Assembly: GCA_965153455.1 (NCBI GenBank)
Contig: OZ234500.1
Span: forward strand, 7,626,001 to 7,690,000
Source of the DNA: Sphagnum compactum
Lineage: Eukaryota; Bryophyta; Sphagnopsida; Sphagnales
DNA: 64,000 bases
Reading direction: 5' to 3'
Below, piece after piece: positions 10,736-24,432 of this stretch (position 1 is the stretch's first letter; every line of letters begins with the position of its first letter). Position numbers and translations under genes: made by a program. The notes beneath the pieces were generated by a model, which was given only the letters and a program-made list of their open reading frames with translations, searched no databases and was not told where the DNA came from.

Positions 10736-13700
10736 TAGTCTTCAAAGCAAGAGAGAAGCTTGACCTCCAATCTAAAAGGAGGTCAAAGTTCACAAAAGTT
10801 TGGCATCATGGATGGGCCTTTTGTGACAAAGTGTTGGAAAAGTTTTGCATTTTTCAAGCAAGCAGAGCACATCAACTGCCTTTGGGGTCTTGAGGCAAGG
10901 AAGAATTGCAGAAATATCAAAGGCAAGCCTCCAATGACATACCATGCAATCATTAAGCTTTTTTCTCCTTTTAATTTTGTGCATGTGGTATTTTTTTTTG
11001 TGATGACATTCTATCATTTTGTGAAAATTGTTTTGGAATGGAATATTCTATGACATAATCTCTTTTTTTTTAATTAGCCAAAATTTGAAAATTTCTTTAC
11101 CTTCACCATAATTTGGCTAAATATGGAAGGATTAAATTATTTTTTATTATATATACTTGCATATTTTGAGTAGAGTCAAATTTGGCTACTATTATTTATG
11201 GATGATTGTCACTTGAACAACATCACAAAATCGGAAAAAACAAATTATGTTTCACATTATAAGGTTGTTTTAGAATGGTTTCTTGCTTAGAATGTAAAGA
11301 AATTGTACACTAATACAAAGGTATGCACTAGGAATAGGTTCTTTTAAGTCATTTTTTAGATTTTTTTTCTTCCTTTTTGGATTTGCAAAATTGTGCAAGT
11401 TAAAAACTTCCCTAGGCACGCACATGTGGTTCGAGTTTCAAGCCACTATAATTTATTTCTTTTATAGTTCTATTTACATTCACAAAGGGTTTTAAATAAT
11501 TATAGTTTTAATTATCATCTTGTTTCAAACTAGCATTTTTCGAAAGAAAAGTTATGCAAATTGCATAACTGAAAAAACTTCATTAAACAAATGCAATCAA
11601 AACTTCAGGCCATTTTTATAAAAAAAATTAAAAGTCACATAAAATTACTAGCTTTACTCACAAATTAGATAGCACAAAATACCAAGAACCCAAAAGACAC
11701 TCTCAAAATGAAATAAGTAATATGTAGAGTGAATAAATCCTAATAGGGTACAAAAATAAAATCCTCTTTTTACCCCTACCTATGTTGGTAGTGGTTGAAG
11801 CCAACAATGTGCCTACTAAAAATGTGCCACTTTACCTCCTCTTTGGGGGCTTCAGCAAGGGGTTTGGCTATGGATGTGCCAAGGCCAATAGTCTTGAAAG
11901 ATAGGGAGCCTATTGATCATTGATCAGGAAAGAGATTCATTCTTGATGATGATGATGATGAAAGCCCATTTGTAAGCTTCAATTTTTGTGTTGTCAATGT
12001 TTGTTTTAATGTGAATCAACAAATTGAGTACCACGATCGAAATGGTAAGCAAGGATGAGAAAATTGATCACACTTCGGAACATGCCTTGGAAGAACTCAT
12101 TACCGCCTAATGGAACAATGGCTTATTCCACTAGGCTCACCACATTCTTATGTGTAATGGGCCCTCTATAAAACATAATGATTTTTCATATTGCCTTTTC
12201 TGCTTCTTTTGAGTACCCTTTACAAGGCACAATGCACTGGTCTTCTTGGGGTCTTTTACTCGACCTCACCATCATTCAAAATCCACATACCCATTGAACA
12301 AATCATGATAACCGTTTATGTTATGGAGCATGTTCGGTATAGGTCATTGTGGTCACTTGGAAAATTTGGTTAATCGTACTAGGCTCACCCAATTCCTCAC
12401 AATGTTCCTCACACTCCAAATTGAAGGTTTGGAGGGGATTGGATGCAAATGGATGTGTCAAGTGGTACGCTATGGAGCTCAAGATGAACCTTTTCCAGAG
12501 ATGAATCCAAGGTTGGCTGAATGCCATGTATGGAGCTAAAAGGCAATGGACTCTCTCGTGCATCCTTCCAATGGACTCCCTTGCAATTATGTATATGTAA
12601 AGGCCTTAGGGGGAGGGCATTACCTTAGTACCTTGGCCGATTCGACACTAATTATTTTATTTTCAGAAATGTTGAAATTTTCAAAAATTATCTTTTTCCA
12701 AATTTTCCAAATATTGTGAATGAATATAGTGGATATTTAAGAATATTTCATTTGTTGAAATGAATATTTCAAAATTAATTAATTATTCGAGGAACATGTG
12801 TTGAAATGGCCTGGGTGTGAGATTATTTGGCTAGCCATTACTTAGCTAGAAGCCTTCTAGGAGGCTTAGGGTTTAGACCGATGAACAGTCCCTGCCATAC
12901 TGCAATGATTCTCCTGTAAGACAGTTCTTCTTTGATTGTGAATTTTTTCAAAAAATCAGGACTGACAGTTCTCTCTGATTCTAAATTGTTTAGAAAACCA
13001 AAATCGGTGGTTCTCTGATTCGTAAAAACATGGGCCCTGTTTCTTTGACGTATGTGCAGGGTGCTTACAAAAAGTGTAATACAACAGTGGGCATTTCAAC
13101 AAGCGCAAAATGCCTGCCTTTGAGGGCATTATGTTTTTTTTGAGGTGGGTATTATTACACTTCTTAGAATTGCCCATTGTCATTTAAAAATAAAAATTCC
13201 GTGATACCCAGTATTTTACAAGGGTATTTTATGGGGAAAAAACCCAAAAAAATAAATACCATGGGCGTTTTTACATTATTTTTTCATCATTATGATTATT
13301 TCATAAGATATCTTGAGATTACTTCAAAAATGAAGTTATAACCTTAAATTTGAATTACATTTAGTTATCTCTCCACTGCTTTTCAGTTTCAAAGACTCTT
13401 TTCTCTTCCAAAGAAATGTATGAAATGTGGGCCACAGAAGGGTTGTGCATGAAATGAAACACCTTTTGTATTGTGAACTTGTTGGATGACTTGAATTATT
13501 CTGATTTAAATGTAATTAGGTAGCACAGACCAATTTTCACATTTTCATTGCTCCAATTTGAAACTTTTAAAATATTCCTCTATATGAAATTTGTGACAAC
13601 TCTTTTCACCAGATGTGTTAGTTCATTTTCACTGAATCTAAACAAGAAGAGAGGGTATTCTAATGACAACATGTCCAATACAAACACCCAGCAAAATAGA

Positions 13701-14867
13701 AGGATGCCTGAATTTTTTAAATTTTATATTAAAAAGTGGCTCCATCTTGCTATGGATGATCGCCAATCACTTGACATAAGAAAACTGGAAACAAAAGCCC
13801 CCTACTGCAATTGGTGTTGAACTAATTCTAAACAAAGGGCTGCATGGTATAGATTTATAGCTATTTGAGGGGTTAGGCCATGAAAGCTCTTATATACCTT
13901 CCCAAAAGGCCCATTATGTACCCTACCTTTTTCAACAATTTTTTAATATTGAATATGGATGAAAAGTTGATGATTATGAATGAGTTTCATCCATCATGGA
14001 TTTTCAAATGAATAATCATAAGTATGAATGAAGAATGAACAGTGTTAAACAAATAACAAACATGAGTTAATGACCTCTATTACATAAAAAGTTAATGGAG
14101 ATGGATGAATTTGATTCATTATGAAGGAAAGGTGAATATTTAGTACAAACTTCATCCATGAATAAGAAACTAAGCTACATAAATGTACCATCATGTTTCA
14201 TGTCATATATGTTCTATGTAAGTATTTTGGAACCTACTATGAATGTTTTATGCAAACCTGGCAAGGCAAGGCACCATTCCATTAGAGGTGGCGATGGGTT
14301 CTTCTAGGGCCTGTTCCAAAACAGAAGCAGTTTTCTCATAGTCAACACAAATGTCAATGACATTCTCAGTTGTTGATTCACATAAAACACAGACAACAGA
14401 CAAACTGACAACTCAAAAAATGGAACCTATGGATGCCTGTTGCAGCTAGAGGAAAATGCTTGGGAAAGGGCCGGAATAGGACCCCAAAACCAATTACCAT
14501 TTATGGAGTACATCCAAGCCCTCACCTTCCCCTTACCTAAGGCACTGATAGAGGTGTGTGCTAAGGAAGTTAGGAACCCTATAATGTGTTGTGTACAACA
14601 GTGTCTGACTGAGCTGATAACTGAAGCATAGCAAAGTGAGTTAAGTCGTGAACGAAACTCACAGCGAGTTTTAAGGACAGGCATCAATTGGAGTGCCGCA
14701 CATTCATGTCCAAACATATTGATGTCCAAGCACATACTTCACTTCAGTGCCACTTGAAACTAACAATGATGACACTTGTGAAGTTTGAGAAAAAAAACCC
14801 AAACCACGCACACATGCCATGAGCGCGCATATGGAAATGCAAATAGAGAAAAAAACACTCTAAATCG
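10736..14867. other. intergenic DNA downstream of the NEK gene, no gene recognised
   Basis: AT-rich with scattered more balanced patches (12100-12600, 12790-13050, 14270-14740). The first ~700 bases left of the NEK stop codon (14160-14867) are likely to include its 3' untranslated region. A relic of the dispersed TTTGGCTA/GGATGAT repeat lies at 11176-11240. I find no coding sequence with family resemblance. Confidence 0.45.
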
Positions 14868-17800
14868 TTACCTTGGGGTGTTGACGTGAGTTTGTTGGTC
14901 ATCACCTAGCATGCCTTTAAGGCTCTTGGTGAGCCAAATTGCAGTCTCTCGTGGAGAGACCTTGCCTCTCCCAAAAGGCTTCAAGACAATAGAAAGCTCC
15001 TCCAGTCGATGCTGTGACAACAATTGAGCAGAGAGCTCCAGCAGACCTTCCAAAGCCTCCGCCCTGTGTCTGCAGGACTTAACATCCAAGCCCTGACCTT
15101 GCTGTTGATGCACACTGTGACTAACCTGTGTGTTTTGTTGACTATTGAAAGTGCCTACAGGAGATACGGACACAACCTCCACATCTGAGCCTTGTTGGGG
15201 TAGGTCCAGCAGAGAGCCAAAGTCCATTTTCCTGTGGAGTGGGTCAATGTCTGTCTTTGCAGCATGAAATGCAACCTCACCCCTGCCACTATAATCAGAG
15301 TCTGCATGTTCATGGTCAGGAGTAACCCCCAGTCTAAAAGTGTGGTGCCTGATGATATGGATCACATCATTGAAAGCTGGCCGAATGGGTTCTACAGATG
15401 GCTTTTCATTGACCTGGATGGTGCCTTTCTCTTGAGTCTTCTTGATGATAGCAGTATCTATATCAAACAAGTGCACTGGCTTCTCAGACTCTGGCACAGG
15501 TAGCACAAATGATCCAGCTTCTGACCTGCTTGAAACAGGTGAAATATTGGTCTCCATTATCTGTCTTCGTGGAGCGGGAAAAGAAGCCCTGCCTGTTGTG
15601 ACAGAAATTTGGCTTTGAATGGAAGCAGGCATTACAGCTGTAGGTGGCTTCAGTTGCTCAACCTGCATCTTCACATCCTCACGAGAAAGCAGACTTGGAT
15701 GAGGTTCAGTATCTGAAGTCAGTTTGAATTCTGGAATCAGGTCCAATCGAGGAGCATTCACAGAGACATGGGGTGAGTGATCACTTAAACCCAGTTCTTG
15801 CCTGATGTTCCCACTCTCACTTTCGCTCGAGTGATTTGAGCAAGCCAAAGGGGCATCTTTAGAGTTCAACCTCTTGCTCAGACTTGACATGTGTTGTATG
15901 TTGGCCTTGGATTTTGTGGCACCTGACACTGAGCCTGAGGTTTGTTTTGAGGAAGATTGAGGAGATGCTCTGCTTACTGCTGCAAGTGTCAGGATCCGAG
16001 TAGTTGGTGTCAATGAGCTGGCATGTGTGCTAGCAAGAGGAGGTGAAGTTCTTCGAGCTGGAGCTCTGTGAGATAAGGGAAGTGATGACTTTCTTGGAGT
16101 ACTTGATACAGCAGGGCTGGCAGGCACTCTCTGTCTCTTTGTCACTGCTTCTTCCTCTGAACTTTCCTGTGCCTTGGGTAGAGCTGGTGGAAGCCTACCT
16201 GGCTGCCATCTAGCTGGAGAGTCTGCTGGAGCCTGCAGTAACCATTCCAGAAAACATAATTAACAACAGTCAAAACACTGGGTTGTCTGCTGAACAAATC
16301 AGGTGGAATTAAAGCACAGAGAATCCGATTTTTGCACCTTAAAACCAGATCTGCAACCTGAACACACAAGTACTGTGGAGACACTTTTACATTTTCTCTG
16401 AGTTTGGCAACTTGTGGTGATCTTTTGATACTTGGGTCTGCCTTCTTCCTCAGTGCATTCCTGACTTTGGCTGCAGGAGTCTGAGGATTTTCAGGGACAA
16501 GAGCACTGCGATTTGACCATGGGACTCTTGGGGCACTCTGTGCTGCCAGCTGGCCAGTTGTTTCTTCTCTCCTTTCCCTTGTTGCACCATGCTTTGGTTG
16601 GAGTATATTAATTGCATGCTGTGCCTCTGCAGCTTCATCCTCCTTTACCCATTTTTTTGCTGTTGTATGGACTGGATTGTCGGGCGAAGGTGCAGAGGGT
16701 AGAATGGCTTCCCTTGGAGACCTGCTGGCAGCAGAAAACATTAGCTTGCTAACAAGCTTCATATCTAAGAGCATAAGCAATGGCACAGTTGCAATAGATG
16801 GCATAGGACACTTTCTCCACACTGGTAACAACTAAAGTGCAGGGATATGGCATAGACAGTGTTCAACACCACCACTCATGATGCCAAACTTCCAAGACTT
16901 ACTACCTGTCTAGCAGGACGTTTTACTAGGGAGCAATGCAGCCATCCTGAGGGCATACAACAGTGCAACACAACAATCAGATGTTGGCATTATAACCTCA
17001 AAGCATCCTTCTGCCCAAGGGTATTGTCTGGCCAAGATTGATCACGGATCTCTTCCGCAGCTGAGGGATTTGTCATTTCTCCATGCTCAGAGGCTACACT
17101 TGGGCTGCTTCTAGCACTCATTGTGATGCTCTCTGTGTCTGTGCTGGTATCCACATTGCTTTTCCCCATTTTCTCCAATGCTGTGTGACTCATTCTGACA
17201 GGCATTTCAGGGTGTTGGCAGTGAGCAGGGACTTGTAACTGACACTGTCTCACATAGAGCTGCATGTGTGGATTTTTTATGAGCTCTCCAGCCTGCCCTC
17301 AAACAGAAGTACTCAGATGCAAATAGAAGCAAAGGAGGATGATTAGAGCCATGGGACACACATGTAAGCAACTGATTGGTCATAACCTGCCAGGTTTCTC
17401 TCTTTTCATGGAATTGCTTGAAATAGCATTTAAGACAGTGGATGGACTCACAGTTGGCCGGTGGTCTGGATTCTTTCTTAGCATGCTTCTGATCATGCTT
17501 TTGCTGCACCAAGAGCCCACTCAGCAAAGTCAACTACGTGAAACAACTGTCATTCTTGCTTGATGTAATGAACTAGTAAGCTACTATTTCAAGCAGGGTA
17601 TCTTCTGTCACAAATGTTGGCTAGATATGTGACTGCCTTTTGAGACCTGGATGTCGGGAAAATTTAGAGTTTTTTTTATGGTAAGTATTGAGGAGACACT
17701 CACAGTGGACTAGAATAGTTACTTGGAAGGGGCCCAATTGCAGATCTGTTGATTTTACTGATAAGCCCTTGCATGTCCTGATACAAGCATTTATTCCATC

Positions 17801-20800
17801 AGGTTTGCCAGGTAAGAACCCCTTTGGACATTTAGTGAGTGGAGTTGAGTTGAAATATCATATTTCTGAGATTGCAAATGAAACTCCACGACAATACTTT
17901 CAGGTAACCATTCCATCAGTTCTCACCAAACCAAGACAAACATGACAAGAATGAGAGGTCATAACGTTTTTGTGAGTCACTCACAGAGTATCAGACCATC
18001 ACCTTCATAATGAATGGCAGTGATTAGCTGTCACTACTCCTCACTGACTTCATCAGTTCCTAACAGTAGGCGTGGTATGTAATAATCTGATCGAGACTTC
18101 AGGGAGAAAACCAAACAAGTATCTGTGTCCTGAGTTTCTGTTGCATTTCCTGAAGCAATGGTAAGACACAATCACGATGTTGGCTAGTACTCCAGAGACA
18201 ATTAATAGAAAGACCCAGGAGCTTGTGAAGGTAAGCTTCATTTCATCTTGGCTTGCCTGTGTAAAAGCAAGCATCAGGTTAAGATATCAATAGACTCCCT
18301 TCCTACCAGAAATTTGAGAGAAACTTGAGGAGGATAACATCTCCTGAGGACAATATCTTTCCAGTAAATAGGAAGGACCAACTCACAAAGGCTTTAAAGG
18401 CTGGACGATGAGCTGTCATTTCATACATGCAACACCCTGCGCAGCACCTGCATAGAGTTCATTTGCATCCACAAGCTCCCATATATGGTCTACATATTAC
18501 TAGCAACAAAGCTAGATTTGGCAAACAGCTGTGGTGGAAACACTCAATCCAGACAACTCACCCAGTGACCAGATATCAGACTTGAACCCATAGGGAATGT
18601 CTGCAAGGAGCTCAGGACACATATAGTTTGGAGTGCCAACAACCTGTCATTGACATCAAAACCATGATTTCAACATTGGGCAGACATCCACTTCACAAAA
18701 GGAACAGCACATTCACTTTCATGTGAAAGGATTGTGCCAGAAGCAACAGCAGTAAAGTCAGTACTCACAGAGGAGGCTAGATCATCTTTGTTGAGAATCT
18801 TTGCTAGCCCAAAGTCTCCTGTCAATGCCACGAGACTATAAGAAATCTACCTCCAATACAATCTAGCAGGACCAACAAGATTCTCTGAATAAGAGGTTGA
18901 AAAATTACAAGAGAGCTTGCAAATCCTGTTGAGATATCATGCATTTGCAACTAAAATTGGAAGATTATTTTGCTTTCCTTAAGTAAACTCAATCTAATGT
19001 AGCCCTTCAGGAAGTTGTGAATAGAACATACCAAGTCGAATCTCATGATCCTTTGTTAGGAAGATGTTTGAGCACTGTGCACAAAACAATAAGTCATTGT
19101 TACTATGCAGGCACAGGGTGTGCAGAGGGAAGCATAACCAGCACAGAAATCTCCAGACCATCATGCAGGAAAACAAAATGAACTGTTTTATAAAGGCTTC
19201 AGGAAAACAGAAAAACGGTGAGTGTAGGCTTGCCTTAAGATCCCGGTGAAGAACACGATTTGCATGCAGATAATCCACAGCCAGAAGCAGCTGAGCGAAC
19301 CACTTCAAGAGCCTCTATGACAGAAGAGCATATAAGCCTCCAGTGAGTCTAGAGTATCACAAGACACCGAGCTTTGAAAATGATGTCTCCTATTGCAGAG
19401 GAGTATGTGTTTTAAGACTCTGGTGATGACAGAATCTACAGAATGGCTAACTTGTCTACGTTGTGATGCCTCTTCCCCATCACAATAAAGCCTGCTTAGG
19501 AATTGTAGATGAGTGACCATAATTCAAGCATATCGGGACTGTCAGCCTCTTTTCAAAAGCCAGCTTGGCCCAATGACAGCAACTACTGAAAGGGGGGTCA
19601 CATTCAGCTTCCAAAGATTTTCAAGGCTTCTATGCTTGTGGGATGCAAAGGTTGTGTTCATAAACTCAAAAATTCAACTGCAGTGTCCAAGGTGACTTGA
19701 AAGTCTTGTGTTTTTCCAACCCATTTTCAACACTTATCTTCATGCAAGCTTGTGTAAGTGGATTCAATAAAAACCTTCCATCCAAGGAAGGCAGTGACAT
19801 ATAAGATCCGAAAGGAAATCTGCAATCTCTAGTTCTTAAAGCCGAGAAAATAGGATACCAAGACTGATGGCATAATTGTGGGAAATGATGTTACCAGGGG
19901 ACCTGGATAGAACAAAAACTCACCTCTTCACAGAAATACTGCCCTTGTGCTTTGCTGATAAGGTCAGCCCTGCAAACCAGTACATCATAAAGACCTTTAG
20001 TGCCACTGGGCATGCAAAATTACCCAGGCCTTCCCCGAGCAGATTGAATTGTGAAGCAAGCATTCCATACAATTCTCGGTTTGGCCCTAAGTCTTGATGC
20101 AAAATCCCTATGGCTAACATATAATGCTTCAAATTGCTCCATCTTATCTGTTCTTTGGCTCAGTCCTTGTGTAGAACTGCCTTTAGGACATAGGGGACAG
20201 TTTTGTGTGAGGGTTTGGACAAAGCAAACAGGAGTACTACTCACAGGTCAGCCAATTATATACTCACATGTCACCACCTTCACAGTAGCCTGTAACTATG
20301 CAAACATAGCACCCCTGCACAAGAAATGTCACAAAAGAATCAGCTCAGCTGCTACTTGCATTTCTCATAAAATCAGAGTGAAGAGAAAACCAGCTACTAC
20401 CTCAAGACATCTGTATGAGATTGCAGAGGAAACTCCACAAACTCCACAAGCTGTTGTGTCAATTCTGGCCAAACAAAACAAGCACCACAGAATGAGTGCA
20501 GTCATAACCTTGTGAGTATCATTCACAGAGTATCAGACCATCACCTTCATCATGACATCCTAGCTGGCATTACTCCCTACTGATTTGATCACTTCCTGAT
20601 GGTGGGAGTAGATAAGTGTAATAATCTGCTTAAAGTTCAGGAATGATCATGCAAAATCTGCATCCTGAGTTTCTGTCACACTTCCAGAAGCAAGGGGAAA
20701 TCTCTCATGATGTCAGCTAGCACTCAAAAGGCATAGCTGATAAGAAAAAGTCAAAAGCATCCTCATTCAAGCTGCATCAAGTTTGTTCTGGAAGCTTCAT

Positions 20801-22512
20801 TTTAAATTAGTGTGCCCCCAAACAAGCAAAGCATCTAAGCCTAAGGCATAGAGAGGCCTCCATAGAGAGGGCAGTGGTTGGGGCCTCCTGCACCAGCCTG
20901 GACATATCCTTTAAGCATACCACTAGCAACTACTTGGATGCCATATATTCATTTTAGCCACTACAATACACGTCTATGTGGTTGCACAGAAAACTAAACT
21001 GTGGCACATTGAACATAACTGTTGTGTCAGGTCCAGCAAAACCAAGACGAACACAACAAGAATGAGAGTGGTCATAACCTTGTGGGCATCAGGCACAAAG
21101 TATCAGACCACCACCTTCATCATGAGTGGAAGTGACTAGCTGCCATTAGTGCCAACTGAATTCATCAGCTCCAGATAGTGGGTGTAGATTTAAGTGTATT
21201 GTAATCTGCTCTAATTTCCAGACAAACAATATTACAAAAATCTATGCCTGAGTTTCTGTTAGGTTGCCAGAAGCAACCGGAAGACTCAGTTATCATTTCA
21301 GCAAGCAGTCAAGACTATTGCCAGACTACTGCAATAAGACATAATTGGCTTACCTTCTCTACCCATGACTCCTTGTACTCCACAATGTACGGGTGCTGAA
21401 CTCTGGACATCAGGGACATCTGAAACCCAGCATATCACATTTCCATCCCATTAGACCCGAAATCTGAATATCATTAGCTAGACAACAGCAAATTGAGAAT
21501 ATGGAAATGTTTTGCAGTTACCAGCAATCCCCATGAGAAAGCGTATTTCTGCAGTCTTGTTCAGAGTTGCTGATAAAAGAATAATTTCAGAATTAGAATT
21601 TCCAAATTACACAAGTGCTAAGTAGATATTATGAAACACACTAGGATAGACAAAAACTGAATTTGCAAAAGAAGAGTATACCACCTCTTGGTGAGCAGAT
21701 CTCCGGCATCTGTCTGTCTGGCGAGCAAGCCGAATCTTCTTCAGAACATATCTGCTCATTCAAGGTAAACAAAACTGAGCTGAGTTCATTGTGGTCATTT
21801 AGAGCCATAGCAAAGTATATAATTTCCATACTGCATGCACAACTTGGTCCACAAAACACATTTGTTTACATGTCTGAACAATCCAGAAACTCAGTCATCA
21901 TTTTCAAGATTAGGTTAACATGTGCATCCCTCGACTCATGGTCACACCAGCTCCAACTTAATAAGCCACCCAAATGCCACAGACGTTTGCTTAGAACATT
22001 TTTGGAGTCATTTGAATATTCATGGCTTCCCAAGCATATTCAGGATAAGACAAAACTACCCAATCAAATTGTAGCAAACTCCCTGCTCCATTGTAGGAAA
22101 AGACTCAAGTGCTATGGTCATTATCTCTTCCCGTGAATTCTTGAGGTGAATGTCCTCATTCTCAGAGACAAAAAAGAATGCAACTAGATATGACTGGTTC
22201 TAATGCTGGATCCGATTCTATCTATGACAGACTTCACAATGTTGCAATAGTCTCCAGTGACATTACAAACATTGCACCCCCTGGTTATTCAAGTCCAGCT
22301 GAAAGCCAAGAATTATGGCTACCGGTTTGGCAGACTAGTGGACTTCCTTTGGTAATGCTACAAGCTTGATGCGAGAGGAGAGAGCACTGGCATAAAAGAA
22401 CAATCTTGTACCTCTTCTTTTCTAGGTTGTGATTCACAAGAATAGCAGATCCGAATGCTCCCCGTCCAACTTGCTCCATGATCTCGTACTGCTCCATATT
22501 CCTCGACGCCAT
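14868..22512 (-). CDS. NEK6: NIMA-related serine/threonine kinase (plant NEK5/NEK6-like), 15 coding exons, 927 aa
   Basis: Plant NEKs phosphorylate tubulin and shape cortical microtubules and directional growth. Exons on minus: 22512-22412, 21751-21685, 21419-21354, 20314-20268, 19969-19924, 19314-19234, 19074-19032, 18818-18769, 18643-18562, 18436-18387, 17777-17704, 17503-17452, 17292-16997, 16721-16358, 16232-14868. All phases agree. The kinase domain fills about residues 9-265: G-loop GRGAFGSA at 16-23, ATP lysine in YVLKKI at 35-40, HRDLK at 132-136, DFG at 152-154, activation loop GTPNYMCPE at 170-178. The long Ser/Pro-rich tail ends in a conserved-looking block, [17 protein letters not shown] then [13 protein letters not shown]. 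Length is close to Arabidopsis NEK6. Intron 6 begins with GC (AAG|GCAAGC), fixed by homology on both sides. The donor after 16997 (GTTATA) is weak. The stop TAA overlaps a possible donor, so a short further exon is not excluded. Two repeat-laden introns are noted separately. Confidence 0.92.
17865..18215 (+). repeat. family B repeat, copy 1, in a NEK intron
   Basis: Shares GAGTATCAGACCATCACC, TTCATCAGTTCC-like, GTAATAATCTG, CCTGAGTTTCTGTT and CCTGAAGCAA with the copies at 20415-20750 and 21015-21325. It falls between the NEK exons at 17777 and 18387. Confidence 0.65.
20415..20750 (+). repeat. family B repeat, copy 2, in a NEK intron
   Basis: Same order of blocks as the copies at 17.9 and 21.0 kb: GATTGCARAKGAAACTCCAC, RTCATAACCTT, the CAGAGTATCAGACCATCACC block, AATCTGCT and TCCTGAGTTTCTGT. 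It sits in NEK intron 3. Confidence 0.65.
21015..21325 (+). repeat. family B repeat, copy 3, in a NEK intron
   Basis: Starts with GTTGTGTCAGGTCCAGCAAA and continues with GGTCATAACCTTGTGGGC, AAGTATCAGACCACCACC and GCCTGAGTTTCTGTTAGG. It sits in the same intron as copy 2, about 600 bases away and in the same orientation. Confidence 0.65.
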
Positions 22513-24060
22513 GTCGATCTCGAAGCTCTGGATATATCCTCGTACACTAGCGCTTAATTCTTCCTCCTCACTAATTTCTGTTCCGTATCCGAGCTTCAAC
22601 GTTGTTGCAAACTCTCGAAGTGTGTAAGGTCCCCCGGCTTTTAACCTCCTCCATATACCGCTAAGATCTAGACTCCCCGAGCTTGAAATCTTAGCTTCTC
22701 GTGAAAATATTACTGCACTTCCCCGATCATCGTCGCACCAATGGATCAATATTGCTGCTCCAAACCACGTTCATGCATGTACCCTGCCACATGCGACACT
22801 TCTCTGCCATTGTGCTTGTTCAATGAACACTATAAAAGACTCCACAAAAAAATCAAAGAGACTGAACAAACTGCTCTGCACCTTGGTTACCACAGTTAGA
22901 AATGGAGTTTTGTATGGCCATACCTACGCCGGATGGAGAGAGTCGAGACACACGCTAATCGGCAAGGGAGGATGCGATTTCCTCTTCCTCTTCGTCACCT
23001 TCTTCTAGATATCAAGAACGGCAGTCCTCCTCTGGTTACTTGCTCTACGAGCTGCACTCCTTCAAGCGCATCATCATGTCCATCCGGACGAGTTCCAAAT
23101 TAGACCCACGAATCCTCGAAAAGAAAACCGATCTGCATCCGAATCAAGTGCGAGATTGTTTTTTGAACCTTGCTTGCTTGTTTCAGGGATTCGATCCTTG
23201 ACTCAAATATTCTTGCGCCGCGTCTACGACTCTTCAACCTTCTGAAAAATCCAATCCTGCACAGCACTTTTTCCGGGACTCCTAAGGCTATTCTTGTCCT
23301 GGAATCCGCCGACCAGGACACACTTACAAACAAAACGATAGAAGGCAATTTCCCAGAGCTTGAAGATCCCAAAATCTCCGCCTCCTTCTGACCACGATAG
23401 TTCCGAAAAAAACCTTCGCACGTCCTTCTACCACAGAAATCCGAAAATTGCAAAAAGAAAGGAAAAAAAAAAAAAACAGAACAAAACGAGCATTGCAGCA
23501 GCGGGTAACTTACGGATTGAAGAATGTCATGCAATCGATGTCGTCGTCGTCGTCGTGGTGGTGCAAAACAGAAATTATAGATGTTTATTTTGCCTTCAAT
23601 GCTGCAAGGTGGTGAAAAAAGAAACAGGACAAAAGTCCGAACGCCTTCATCAATGCACAGAGCACGTAGACGACAAGCTTCTCGAAGGACACATTATTAA
23701 TTGTCAACGGAAAGCCTTCATCAATGACAATCCCTGACGACACTCACCCGGACGACGACGACGCTCGCTCGCTCTCGACAGAATACGCCGAGCTGCCGAG
23801 CCATAACTTACTTGCAAAACTGCAGAAACAAAGGGTCCAAGCAAACCCCCGAAGGAAAACCGTCGAAAAAAGGGAGAAAAAAAACAACCACGGGCAGCCT
23901 GGTTCCATACCGTTGTCGCGTACTGCCCCCCCCCCCGGGCCCGCACAGTTGGAACGTGGAATGCGGTCACACATTTCTTCTTTTGCGGAACCCATGTCAA
24001 TAGCCTTTTTTTGGGGGGGAAAGTGGCGAAATTTCGCCAAAAGGCGAAATTAAAAATGAA
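22513..24060 (-). promoter_or_regulatory. NEK upstream region: probable leader and promoter
   Basis: Base content is higher in G+C than the DNA beyond 24.06 kb, with CpG-rich pieces such as a GAC/CGA run at 23739-23775 and a C12 tract near 23926. The frame upstream of the NEK start is open to about 22749 without a stop, so a longer N-terminus is possible, but the kinase motif spacing favours the ATG at 22512. Good donor-like GTAAGT sites on minus near 23513 and 23811 hint at introns in the leader. No promoter element can be assigned. Confidence 0.4.
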
Positions 24061-24390
24061 AAATGCTTTGTAAGACATCCTCTTGACGCACTAGAAAAAA
24101 CCGAGTACATTTCTAATTCAATATTTCCTTCACAAATTTTTTTTATTCACCTTTTCTGAAACTTTTCAACATTTCAAAAAATATATAACTAGTGTTGTTG
24201 AAGCTGACAAGGTAGGTAGTGGGGTATTTTTCGCCAGAAAATTCTTAATTGTGGACTCAGAGGCACAAATTTTAATCTTGGGATGGCCTAGTACTTATAA
24301 TGTTTGAAAGCCAAAAACAATTCTTTGGATTGGAAACTGATGGTAAAAACTAAAAACCTCAAATGTTTTTTTTTTGGGTTGCTTCCAAAC

Positions 24391-24432
<42 letters not shown>

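Noticed and set aside
18053-18274. Minus-strand frame with a hydrophobic segment ([19 protein letters not shown]) inside the NEK gene
   Set aside because: It lies in an intron between exons that join in phase and is part of the family B repeat; the kinase homology does not need it.
24392-24429. Long (TA)n tract considered as a possible origin or matrix attachment site
   Set aside because: TA microsatellites are common in such AT-rich plant DNA and nothing around it supports a function.
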